Made by a program: the position numbers and the translations under genes. Source: Victivallales bacterium (GTDB taxonomy: Bacteria; Verrucomicrobiota; Lentisphaeria; Oligosphaerales; Oligosphaeraceae). From it: a stretch of DNA of 5,609 nucleotides. The notes under the pieces were generated by a model. That model saw nothing but the letters and a program-made list of their open reading frames with translations. It made no database searches and was not told where the DNA came from. Below, in pieces: positions 1 to 5,497 of the stretch. The stretch spans positions 1-5,609 of the forward strand of contig JAFYIW010000035.1 of assembly GCA_017538465.1 (NCBI GenBank), read 5' to 3'. Numbering within the stretch: position 1 is the stretch's first letter; each line of letters begins with the position of its first letter.

Positions 1-648
1 AATGGGGTCGGGGTCGGGGGAATAGGTCTTGGCCCAGCAGCCATCCGGCATCTCCTGGTGCCGGAGGAAACGCAGATTCTCGGCCAGAGAGTCCAGGTAA
101 GGTCTACGCTGCTGCTCGGTCATGTATCTCTCCTGCCCCGTGATGAAATCAATCACGCTCAGGCAAAAAAGCGCCACCATGCCGGTCTTGACTTTACTTC
201 CGCTCTTGTAGGTGACGACACGGATGTCGCTGTTGGGCAGGGGACGGGTATAGTGCATGAAGAAATCCAGCCCCAGCAGGCAGGCCTGGCGGGTGGGCTC
301 ATTGAAACGGTCGCGGTTGAGGTTGCAGATGCTCCAGAGGGTGCCGGCCTGGCGGACGGCGTTGTCGTTGTCTTCCTGGAAATTCTCCTCCGTGAAATCC
401 ATCGAGTAGCGGAAATTGCCTTGGGAAGACTGCTGGGCAAGAATGTAGAAGCGCGCTCCTTCAATGGCCTGGTCCAGCGCCTCGCCGGTGATCACGGGGA
501 GTTTTTGGGGGCGTTTCTGCCAGGCCTCCGGGCGTGCGGTGCCCGCCAATTCGGTCTGCCAACGGGTGTCTTCGGCGGCGTTTTCCTGGGCGGCCAGAGA
601 AACGACTAAGGCAAGGAGGAATGGCAACAGGTGGAATTTACGCATCAT
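1..648 (-). CDS. Secreted helical-repeat (alpha/alpha-toroid-like) protein, 3'-truncated by window edge
   Basis: The reading frame runs from the ATG at 648-646 down to base 1 without a stop: 216 residues, C-terminus outside the window. Residues 1-20 form a Sec signal peptide (MMRKF, a hydrophobic run, then SLAA before QEN, probable cut near residue 19-20), so the protein is exported. The mature part has repeated helix pairs: about 55-75 (ALDQAIEGARFYILAQQ), 94-112 (DNDNAVRQAGTLWSICNL), 116-132, 152-170 (TGMVALFCLSVIDFITGQ) and 184-203 (YLDSLAENLRFLRHQ, then DGCW). Alternation of an aromatic-rich helix, a small-residue helix and a 'Q..DG.W' turn is typical of alpha/alpha-toroid folds (prenyltransferase/squalene-cyclase-like or six-hairpin glycosidase-like). 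I do not recognise a specific family, and no catalytic residue can be assigned. A second ATG follows at 645-643. No convincing Shine-Dalgarno precedes either; AGGAA lies about 18 bases upstream, too far. It is transcribed divergently from the kinase gene. The gene call is firm; the fold is an inference. Confidence 0.85.
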   Translation of the reverse strand, partial: MMRKFHLLPFLLALVVSLAAQENAAEDTRWQTELAGTARPEAWQKRPQKLPVITGEALDQAIEGARFYILAQQSSQGNFRYSMDFTEENFQEDNDNAVRQAGTLWSICNLNRDRFNEPTRQACLLGLDFFMHYTRPLPNSDIRVVTYKSGSKVKTGMVALFCLSVIDFITGQERYMTEQQRRPYLDSLAENLRFLRHQEMPDGCWAKTYSPDPDPI

Positions 649-793
649 GGGATTGGGGGAGACGATTTCCTGACAAATGAAGGGCAATGCCTTTAAAATA
701 TCGCGATTCCTTCGCTCTGCCTGGTTGTTGCTTGAAATTTTGAAACTATATTGTTGTCCATATCACCATTCTGGAATGTCGTTTTGAAGCGCC
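649..793. promoter_or_regulatory. Divergent intergenic region between the secreted protein and kinase genes
   Basis: These 145 bases separate two divergent starts and must hold both promoters. The stretch around 690-770 is clearly richer in A and T than the flanking genes. The best candidate for the plus-strand kinase is TTGTTG at 725-730, a 16-base spacer and TATATT at 747-752; the -35 matches consensus only in its first three bases. A perfect 8-base palindrome, ATCGCGAT, lies at 700-707. I could not pick out a clear promoter for the minus-strand gene. Confidence 0.4.
725..752 (+). promoter_or_regulatory. Weak candidate sigma70-type promoter for the kinase gene
   Basis: TTGTTG (725-730) and TATATT (747-752) are separated by 16 bases. 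This would place the transcription start near 759 and leave a leader of about 35 bases before the ATG at 794. Only half of the -35 hexamer fits consensus, so this is a best guess from base pattern and position. Confidence 0.3.
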
Positions 794-2596
794 ATGACTT
801 TTCCGTTCCAATCCAGTTCAGCCGACGGCGGGCAGCCCCAAGGGAAGGGGAATGCCGTCTTGAAGGATGAGCGGACCATTATGCTGGAGGAGGAGAATTC
901 GCTGTCGCCTGGCGGGAAGGCGGTGGTGACCAACGAGGAGCAGCAGGAGGTGTGGCGGCGCTTTGTCCCGCTGCCGAATGGTCCGGACCACCGGACGGTT
1001 CCCGGCTGCACGCTGGAGGCGGTGCTTGGCACCGGCGGAATGGGGGCGGTGTATCTTGGCCGTCAGGACCGTCTGGATCGTCCGGTGGCGGTCAAGGTGC
1101 TGAACAATGAGCTGGCCAACAACCCCGAATTCATCGCGCGCCTGAGGCAGGAGGCGAAGATCCTGGGGGCGATGGCGCATCCCAATGTCGTGGCCTGCCA
1201 TGACATCATCGTTTCCAAAAGCGGCGCGAGCCTGGTCATGGAGTATGTCCCCGGCCAGCTGAGCGGCCGCAATGTGGTGCAGTTGCTGGGGCCGATGCCG
1301 GAGCGCTATGTGGTGGAGGTGCTTCTTGGCGTCGCGCGGGCGCTGAACTATGCGTGGGAGAAGGGCTTCACGCACCGTGACGTCAAGCCGGATAACATTC
1401 TTCTGGGGTTTGACGCCAGGCGTCCGCCCGACAACTATGACGAGTTGTTCCATCACCCTGATTTCCGGGTGGCCCTTTGCGACTTCGGCATTGCCGCGGT
1501 GAACGCGAGGTTCTCCCATGAAAAAGGCAAGGACGAAAAGAAGTCCCCCATCATGGGCAGTCCGCTTTACATGGCTCCGGAGCAGGCCGTCATGCCGGAG
1601 AAGACGGATTTCCGGGCGGACATCTATGCGCTGGGCTGCACGGGATACTATCTGCTCAGCGGCGCCCCGCCCTTCCAGGGGAAGAGCTGGAATGAGATTC
1701 TGGACCAGAAGGTCGAGCATGACATCCCCATGCCGCCGTTGCCGAAGGGACGTCATCTCTCCCCCGCATTGCAGCGGGTGCTGGGCAAGATGGGCACGGT
1801 GTTGCCCGAGAAGCGCTATGAAAGCTACGATGCGTTGCTGAAGGAATTGAATGGAATCCATGACGTCTATGCCGAGCGTGAACGTGGTTTCCGCACCTTC
1901 TTCTACGCCCATCAGCGGGCGTTGACCACCATCTGCAGCGTGGTTCTGATTGTTCTGCTGGGGGCGTTGGGTGGAGTGAACTACTACACCCACTGGCTGC
2001 AAAACTACCAGGAGCGCATGGATCCCCAGATGATGAACCTGCTGCGCTGGAATGGGGACCGCAACGGCTGGCAGCAGCGGCTGGATGAGGGAACGGGCCG
2101 TCAGATGCTGATCGGTGAGCGTGGAGGCGGGGCAATCACCATGGACGAGGTGTTGTTGCCTGGAGGCTTTGTGCATCTTCAGATGAGCTGCACGGGCGGT
2201 TCCATTGGCATTCAGCTTCGCACGGCCTCCGAGGAGTCCCAGTTGGTGGGGCGGATCTCGCTGCGCCATGAGCAGAAGGACGACGTCTCGCGCTACCACG
2301 TCAGTCTCCTGTCGGTGGCGTCCGACAATTCCGAGGGGATGGACACGCGGGTGGTTCCCACGCCGCCGCATTTCCCTGACGAAGGGAACGAATGGGTTGA
2401 ATTGCGCATTGAGATCTATGAGAAATTCTACTGCGTGTGGAATCGTCGGCAGCTGTTGGGAGTCGGCCATTTTGAGGCGCCGAAGGAGCCGGCGGGGTAT
2501 TGTCTGGAAGTCGGGCCTGTGACATGCGAACGGGTGACCTTCCGGAATATCCTTCTGATCGAGGAGGATGTCGCGAAGCGTCTGCGGAATTGGTGA
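794..2596 (+). CDS. Transmembrane Hanks-type Ser/Thr protein kinase with extracytoplasmic beta-rich domain
   Basis: A 600-residue kinase that should phosphorylate Ser/Thr of cytoplasmic proteins using ATP. Residues 1-70 are a hydrophilic extension without a recognised domain. The kinase domain spans about 72-352 and keeps every key motif: glycine loop GTGGMG (79-84), ATP lysine K101 in VAVKVL, helix-C glutamate E120, catalytic loop HRDVKPDN (194-201, base D196), DFG (230-232), APE (261-263) and the helix-F region DIYALG (276-281). It is therefore predicted to be active. One membrane segment follows at about 376-396 (LTTICSVVLIVLLGALGG). Residues 397-600 should lie outside the membrane; their alternating beta pattern, ending VTFRNILLIEE, suggests a concanavalin-like jelly roll, a guess at fold only. 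No PASTA repeats are present. ATG 794 is the first possible start, because TGA stands in frame at 785-787. It has no clear Shine-Dalgarno; the ATG at 881 (M30), preceded by GAAGGA at 862-867, is an alternative. Followed after 34 bases by the glycosyltransferase gene. Confidence 0.95.
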   Translation: MTFPFQSSSADGGQPQGKGNAVLKDERTIMLEEENSLSPGGKAVVTNEEQQEVWRRFVPLPNGPDHRTVPGCTLEAVLGTGGMGAVYLGRQDRLDRPVAVKVLNNELANNPEFIARLRQEAKILGAMAHPNVVACHDIIVSKSGASLVMEYVPGQLSGRNVVQLLGPMPERYVVEVLLGVARALNYAWEKGFTHRDVKPDNILLGFDARRPPDNYDELFHHPDFRVALCDFGIAAVNARFSHEKGKDEKKSPIMGSPLYMAPEQAVMPEKTDFRADIYALGCTGYYLLSGAPPFQGKSWNEILDQKVEHDIPMPPLPKGRHLSPALQRVLGKMGTVLPEKRYESYDALLKELNGIHDVYAERERGFRTFFYAHQRALTTICSVVLIVLLGALGGVNYYTHWLQNYQERMDPQMMNLLRWNGDRNGWQQRLDEGTGRQMLIGERGGGAITMDEVLLPGGFVHLQMSCTGGSIGIQLRTASEESQLVGRISLRHEQKDDVSRYHVSLLSVASDNSEGMDTRVVPTPPHFPDEGNEWVELRIEIYEKFYCVWNRRQLLGVGHFEAPKEPAGYCLEVGPVTCERVTFRNILLIEEDVAKRLRNW

Positions 2597-2630
2597 GTGG
2601 GCACAAGGCGGCATAGTCTGACAATCGACA

Positions 2631-4280
2631 ATGAGTCAAAAGCAAGCACAGCCGACGGAGGAGTGCGCGGGACAGGCAAAGGACAGGCCGGTCCTGCCAG
2701 CTCCCTGCGCCCCCGTCGAAAGGGAGAAGGACGGACGGCCCATCGGGCTGGAGACCCTCTGGTGGGCGTTGGGAGTTGCCGTGGCGATCGTCCTGGTCTT
2801 CCATGAGGGGATGCGCTTCGGGTTTCTGCCCGACTGGGATGACGCGAATTTTATCCAGAACAACCCGCGCCTGGCTTTTTCCTGGGAGAATTTGATGCAT
2901 TATGCCGCGCATCCCTTCCAGGAGCTCTACACGCCGTTGCCCATGTGGTCGCTGATGCTGGACTACGCGATGTTCGGCCTCAGCCCTCTCGGCTACCATC
3001 TCCACAATCTTGCATTACATGTGCTGGGGGCCTGGATGCTGCTGGCGGTGTTGCGGAAGATGGGCGTCCGGCCCGCCTTGGCGGCTTTGGGGGCGCTGCT
3101 GTGGGCGCTCAATCCCCAGAAGGTGGAGTCGGTGGTTTGGCTGAGCGAACGCAAGGATGTGCTGTGCGGAATGCTTTCCTTCGCGGCGATGTGGTGCTTC
3201 CTGAACCGCTGGGCATGGCGATGTGCGCTCTGCACTGCCTTGGCGATCTTTGCCAAGCCGGCGGCGGTGGCGCTGCCAGGCGTCTATCTGGTCTGGCATT
3301 TGGCGGGATTGGCGCCTGGCTGGAGAAAGTGGCCGGTCTGCCCAGTCGCGGCGGGCATCATGGCCTGCGTCGTCTCCATGCTGATGACGGGGCAGACGAA
3401 CCCGGGGAGACTGGAGTCGGCGCTGCTGGTGCCAATCCATAATCTGTTCTGGTATCCCCTCGCCAGTCTGGTGCCGTTTGAGACGAACCCGATCTATCCG
3501 GAAGTGATTTGCCTTGATGCGCATTTCCTGGGAGTGCTCCTTGGCGGAATGGCGTTGCTGGGCGCCGGCGTCGCGCTGGCGCGACGGCTGAAGTGCCCCT
3601 GGCGAAAAATCTGGGGGGTGTTGCTGATTCTGGGAGGAACCATGCTGCCCGTGCTGGGGCTGCTCCACTATACGAATTTCCGCTATTGCGACCGCTACAA
3701 CTATCTGGTCTCGGCGGTGATGGTCTCCGGCGCCATGGTGCTGGCGGAGATGGCTCTCCGGCGGTGGCCGCGCAAACACTTCAGGCGTGTTCTGCTGGGG
3801 GGGCTGGCAGGCATGGCCATAGGCTATGGCTGCCTCACGTATCTCTATGTGCCATATTGGGAAAACTGCCTGAAGCTCTCCTATTGCAGTCTGCAGCGTC
3901 CGGGACGGCCCAATCTGAAGGCATACGAGATGGGGACGATGGCGGCTTTCCGGCATGGGGCAAAAGACTATCTGGACTATCTTCGGGGAGAATTGCAACG
4001 TCGTCCGCCGCTGACCCGCTTTGACCGGGAAGCGTCAATCCGGAGCTATCTGCTTTTCATGGAAACGCATGAGGCTTTCATGGCGGGGCAGTACGCCGCG
4101 GCGGAGGCGGCCTTCCGCCAACTGGCCATCCAATTCGCCCAGAGCAGTCAAGGCGAGGATGTGGTGGTGCCGCTTCCCCCGACACTGATTCAGTGGCTTT
4201 ACGCGGACATGGTCGAAATCGCGTTGCGACAAGGCAATCTGGAAAAGGCCGAGTTTTATCGAAGCAAAATTCATCCTTGA
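2631..4280 (+). CDS. TMTC-like GT-C membrane glycosyltransferase with short helical-repeat C-terminus
   Basis: A 549-residue polytopic membrane protein, probably moving sugar from a polyprenyl-phosphate donor to an acceptor on the outer face of the inner membrane. Diagnostic motifs of the TMTC/O-mannosyltransferase-like GT-C group appear in order: acidic loop DWDD (68-71) with the following NNPR, YTPL (100-103), GYHLHNLALH (121-130), NPQKVESVVWLSERKDVL (161-178) and CDRYNYL (353-359). D70/D71 are the likely catalytic acidic pair by analogy with GT-C enzymes. About ten hydrophobic segments are visible, from residue 41-58 to about 386-408. Residues 1-40 are polar, presumably cytoplasmic. The C-terminal 140 residues are soluble; segments near 480-500 (GQYAAAEAAFRQLAI) and 534-546 (GNLEKAEFYRSKI) resemble isolated TPR helices, far fewer than in eukaryotic TMTCs. 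ATG 2631 is the first available start because TGA occurs in frame at 2619-2621; there is no Shine-Dalgarno. The spacing suggests an operon with the kinase. Sugar and acceptor cannot be told from sequence. Confidence 0.92.
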   Translation: MSQKQAQPTEECAGQAKDRPVLPAPCAPVEREKDGRPIGLETLWWALGVAVAIVLVFHEGMRFGFLPDWDDANFIQNNPRLAFSWENLMHYAAHPFQELYTPLPMWSLMLDYAMFGLSPLGYHLHNLALHVLGAWMLLAVLRKMGVRPALAALGALLWALNPQKVESVVWLSERKDVLCGMLSFAAMWCFLNRWAWRCALCTALAIFAKPAAVALPGVYLVWHLAGLAPGWRKWPVCPVAAGIMACVVSMLMTGQTNPGRLESALLVPIHNLFWYPLASLVPFETNPIYPEVICLDAHFLGVLLGGMALLGAGVALARRLKCPWRKIWGVLLILGGTMLPVLGLLHYTNFRYCDRYNYLVSAVMVSGAMVLAEMALRRWPRKHFRRVLLGGLAGMAIGYGCLTYLYVPYWENCLKLSYCSLQRPGRPNLKAYEMGTMAAFRHGAKDYLDYLRGELQRRPPLTRFDREASIRSYLLFMETHEAFMAGQYAAAEAAFRQLAIQFAQSSQGEDVVVPLPPTLIQWLYADMVEIALRQGNLEKAEFYRSKIHP

Positions 4281-4311
4281 AAATACGGCAAAATGCAACA
4301 ATGGCAAAAAT

Positions 4312-4332
4312 TGTCAAAACCAGTCTTTGACA
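4312..4332. repeat. Perfect 7-bp inverted repeat (TGTCAAA / TTTGACA)
   Basis: TGTCAAA at 4312-4318 and TTTGACA at 4326-4332 are exact reverse complements around a 7-base centre. It starts 32 bases after the glycosyltransferase stop, so it could be a weak terminator stem, but the bases after it (ATTCCC) are not a T tract. It could equally be an operator for the downstream gene. Confidence 0.5.
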
Positions 4333-4367
4333 TTCCCGATTTGTCGTTTTTCCGTCCGCCAATGTCA
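4328..4367. repeat. Second 7-bp inverted repeat (TGACATT / AATGTCA) sharing an arm with the first
   Basis: TGACATT at 4328-4334 and AATGTCA at 4361-4367 are exact reverse complements 26 bases apart. The left arm overlaps the right arm of the 4312-4332 repeat, so the TGACA core at 4328-4332 can pair either way. This gives three TGTCA-type half-sites with alternating orientation. Its role is unknown. Confidence 0.4.
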
Positions 4368-4426
4368 TTTCAGCATGGAAAAATGGGCGAAAAGCAAGAA
4401 AATCTCTTGTCTGTGCTTTAAATTCC

Positions 4427-4447
4427 AGAAATAGGGGCTAAATTTCT
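4427..4447. repeat. Small inverted repeat abutting the -10 box (AGAAAT / ATTTCT)
   Basis: AGAAAT (4427-4432) and ATTTCT (4442-4447) are reverse complements with a 9-base centre. The element occupies the region normally taken by the -35 and spacer of the promoter whose TATAAT is at 4453-4458. A short direct repeat, TAAATT, also occurs at 4419-4424 and 4439-4444, spaced 20 bases or about two helical turns. An operator is possible; chance is also possible in AT-rich DNA. Confidence 0.3.
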
Positions 4448-4452
4448 ATACA

Positions 4453-4458
4453 TATAAT
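4453..4458 (+). promoter_or_regulatory. Perfect TATAAT -10 box upstream of the TIGR04073-type gene
   Basis: TATAAT matches the sigma70 -10 consensus at all six positions and lies 45 bases before the ATG at 4504, giving a leader of roughly 40 bases. No TTGACA-like hexamer is found 15-19 bases upstream and there is no TG extension, so the promoter may need an activator or a different sigma factor. A TTGACA at 4327-4332 is far too distant to pair with it. Confidence 0.55.
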
Positions 4459-4491
4459 TTTTCTTAAAAACATCAACCATCATCTTCCATT

Positions 4492-4496
4492 AAGGA
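4492..4496 (+). promoter_or_regulatory. Shine-Dalgarno AAGGA for the TIGR04073-type gene
   Basis: AAGGA lies 7 bases before the ATG at 4504, the ideal distance, and fixes that start. It is the only clear ribosome binding site of this kind in the window; the kinase, glycosyltransferase and minus-strand genes have none at a usable distance. Confidence 0.8.
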
Positions 4497-4503
4497 AAAC
4501 CAC

Positions 4504-5379
4504 ATGTTCAAACGCAACGTCACCCTGCTACTGGGCATCTTTGCTCTGCTGGCTGCCATGAGTCTGACTCCTGCCAAGGGGCAGACGCGTTCTAGCGAGA
4601 CCCTTGATGTCAACCATGCCCTGGTCAACACCGAATTGTATCTCTGGAATCGTTTTTCCGATTTGCTGGATACGGTTCGCTGTGGCGTCGCCCTGGGGCC
4701 GGGGCTGGGATTTGAGGCCGCGATCACCAAGTATGTGAATCTGGGCGCGTACGCGAGTTGCGAGCGTGGCTTGTCGTTCCCCCATTTCATCCCGCCCTTC
4801 TGGCTGATTGACTATTATGAACACAACGTCAACGCCTTCCGGGTGCACGGCGGCAAATACGCGACGGCCTCCTTTGGCCCCTGGCGTGTCGAAAGCAATT
4901 CGGATTCAGTCACCAATGAGACGTATCATTTTGAGCGTGACGACTGGGACATCCGCCTGCAGCTTGACGTGGTGCTGATTCACCTCTACATCGCCATCCG
5001 TCCCGTCGAAATCATCGACTTCTTCACGGGAATCGTGGGATATGACTTCAGCATGGATGACCAGAAACTGGATAGTCTGCAGGAGCGCCACCCGGCCGAC
5101 CAGTTCGGCCGTGGCCTGTCCAATGTCCTCTTTGGCGTTCTGGAAGTGCCAATCAACATCTTCCGGACCACGCGCAATGAAGGGGACCTGGCCGGCGCGA
5201 CCAAAGGGGTTGGCCTCGGTCTGTGGCGCTTCTTCGTGCGCGAATGCGTCGGCGTGGTGGAAACTGTCACCTTCCCCTTTGGCTGGGAGCCGATTGTCGA
5301 GCCCGCATACGTCTTTGACAACGGTGAAGGGACCGTTTCCTGGAGGGTTTATAAACCGGCCTTCCATAAACGCTACTAG
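4504..5379 (+). CDS. Secreted exosortase-system-associated protein (TIGR04073-like) with extra N-terminal domain
   Basis: A 291-residue exported protein. Residues 1-26 are a Sec signal peptide (MFKRN, hydrophobic core, then PAKG before QTR). The middle, about 45-120, carries WNRFSDLLDTVRCGVALGPG and TKYVNLGAYA, a pattern I associate with PVC envelope proteins but cannot name. Residues 197-270 match my memory of TIGR04073: FGRGLSNVLFGVLEVPINI (201-219), a glycine-rich GATKGVGLGLWRFFVRECVG (231-250), then VETVTFPFGWEPIVEPAYV. That family is defined by co-occurrence with exosortase/PEP-CTERM sorting systems, and its biochemical role is not known. No PEP-CTERM tail is present (the C-terminus is HKRY), so this is probably not an exosortase substrate. 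There is no lipobox cysteine, so it should be soluble or outer-membrane-associated. It has its own -10 box, ribosome binding site and downstream terminator, so it is probably monocistronic. Family assignment is from motif memory, not a search. Confidence 0.9.
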   Translation: MFKRNVTLLLGIFALLAAMSLTPAKGQTRSSETLDVNHALVNTELYLWNRFSDLLDTVRCGVALGPGLGFEAAITKYVNLGAYASCERGLSFPHFIPPFWLIDYYEHNVNAFRVHGGKYATASFGPWRVESNSDSVTNETYHFERDDWDIRLQLDVVLIHLYIAIRPVEIIDFFTGIVGYDFSMDDQKLDSLQERHPADQFGRGLSNVLFGVLEVPINIFRTTRNEGDLAGATKGVGLGLWRFFVRECVGVVETVTFPFGWEPIVEPAYVFDNGEGTVSWRVYKPAFHKRY

Positions 5380-5440
5380 TAGGCTGGTTTCAATTGCAAC
5401 AGACTGCCAGGTTTCCCCTGACTGCCTTCAGGATTTTCTA

Positions 5441-5497
5441 AGACAACAGATTGCGGCGGGCCCGGACGACTGGTCAGGGACCGCCGCAAGTTGTTTT
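5441..5497 (+). terminator. Strong rho-independent terminator after the TIGR04073-type gene
   Basis: TTGCGGCGG (5451-5459) pairs perfectly with CCGCCGCAA (5481-5489). Inside this 9-bp stem, CCC (5461-5463) pairs with GGG (5477-5479) and GAC (5465-5467) with GTC (5473-5475), leaving a 5-base loop at 5468-5472. Two symmetric G-A oppositions (5460/5480 and 5464/5476) interrupt the stem. The downstream GTTGTTTT (5490-5497) is the U tract, and AGACAAC (5441-5447) can pair with part of it. It begins about 60-70 bases after the stop codon at 5379. Confidence 0.85.

Larger units (their letters stand above)
4281..4503. promoter_or_regulatory. AT-rich intergenic region with inverted repeats and promoter for the TIGR04073-type gene
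   Basis: These 223 bases contain no plausible gene and are much richer in A and T than the flanking coding sequence. They hold two overlapping inverted repeats built on TGTCA/TGACA (4312-4367), a smaller inverted repeat AGAAAT/ATTTCT (4427-4447), a perfect TATAAT at 4453-4458 and a Shine-Dalgarno at 4492-4496. No strong rho-independent terminator for the upstream operon is visible: the hairpin at 4312-4332 is AT-rich and not followed directly by a T run. Confidence 0.55.

Noticed and set aside
4..20. A G-quadruplex at the window start
   Set aside because: Only three G runs are closely spaced; no fourth run lies near enough to complete a standard quadruplex.
58..609. A 183-codon plus-strand open frame
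   Set aside because: The minus strand of the same bases encodes a protein with a clean signal peptide and a helical pattern. The plus frame has no ribosome binding site and no recognisable domain.
818..2614. A 598-codon open frame on the minus strand covering nearly the whole kinase gene
   Set aside because: Its translation is rich in His, Arg, Gln and Pro with no domain or membrane logic, while the plus strand encodes a complete kinase with all motifs. It is an antisense shadow caused by GC-rich codon use.
3015..3998. A 327-codon minus-strand open frame opposite the glycosyltransferase gene
   Set aside because: The composition is Gln/His/Arg-rich and lacks hydrophobic structure, and the opposite strand carries TMTC-like motifs throughout. 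It is a shadow frame.
4302..4315. A sigma54-like TGGCA ... TTG motif
   Set aside because: The two halves are about two bases too close together for a sigma54 -24/-12 promoter, and the second half reads TTGTC instead of TTGC.
4327..4332. A perfect TTGACA -35 hexamer
   Set aside because: No -10-like hexamer occurs 15-19 bases downstream, and the TATAAT is over 100 bases away. The hexamer is part of the inverted repeats.
5358..5379. A possible PEP-CTERM sorting signal at the end of the secreted protein
   Set aside because: The C-terminus (YKPAFHKRY) has no Pro-Glu-Pro motif and no membrane segment before the basic residues.
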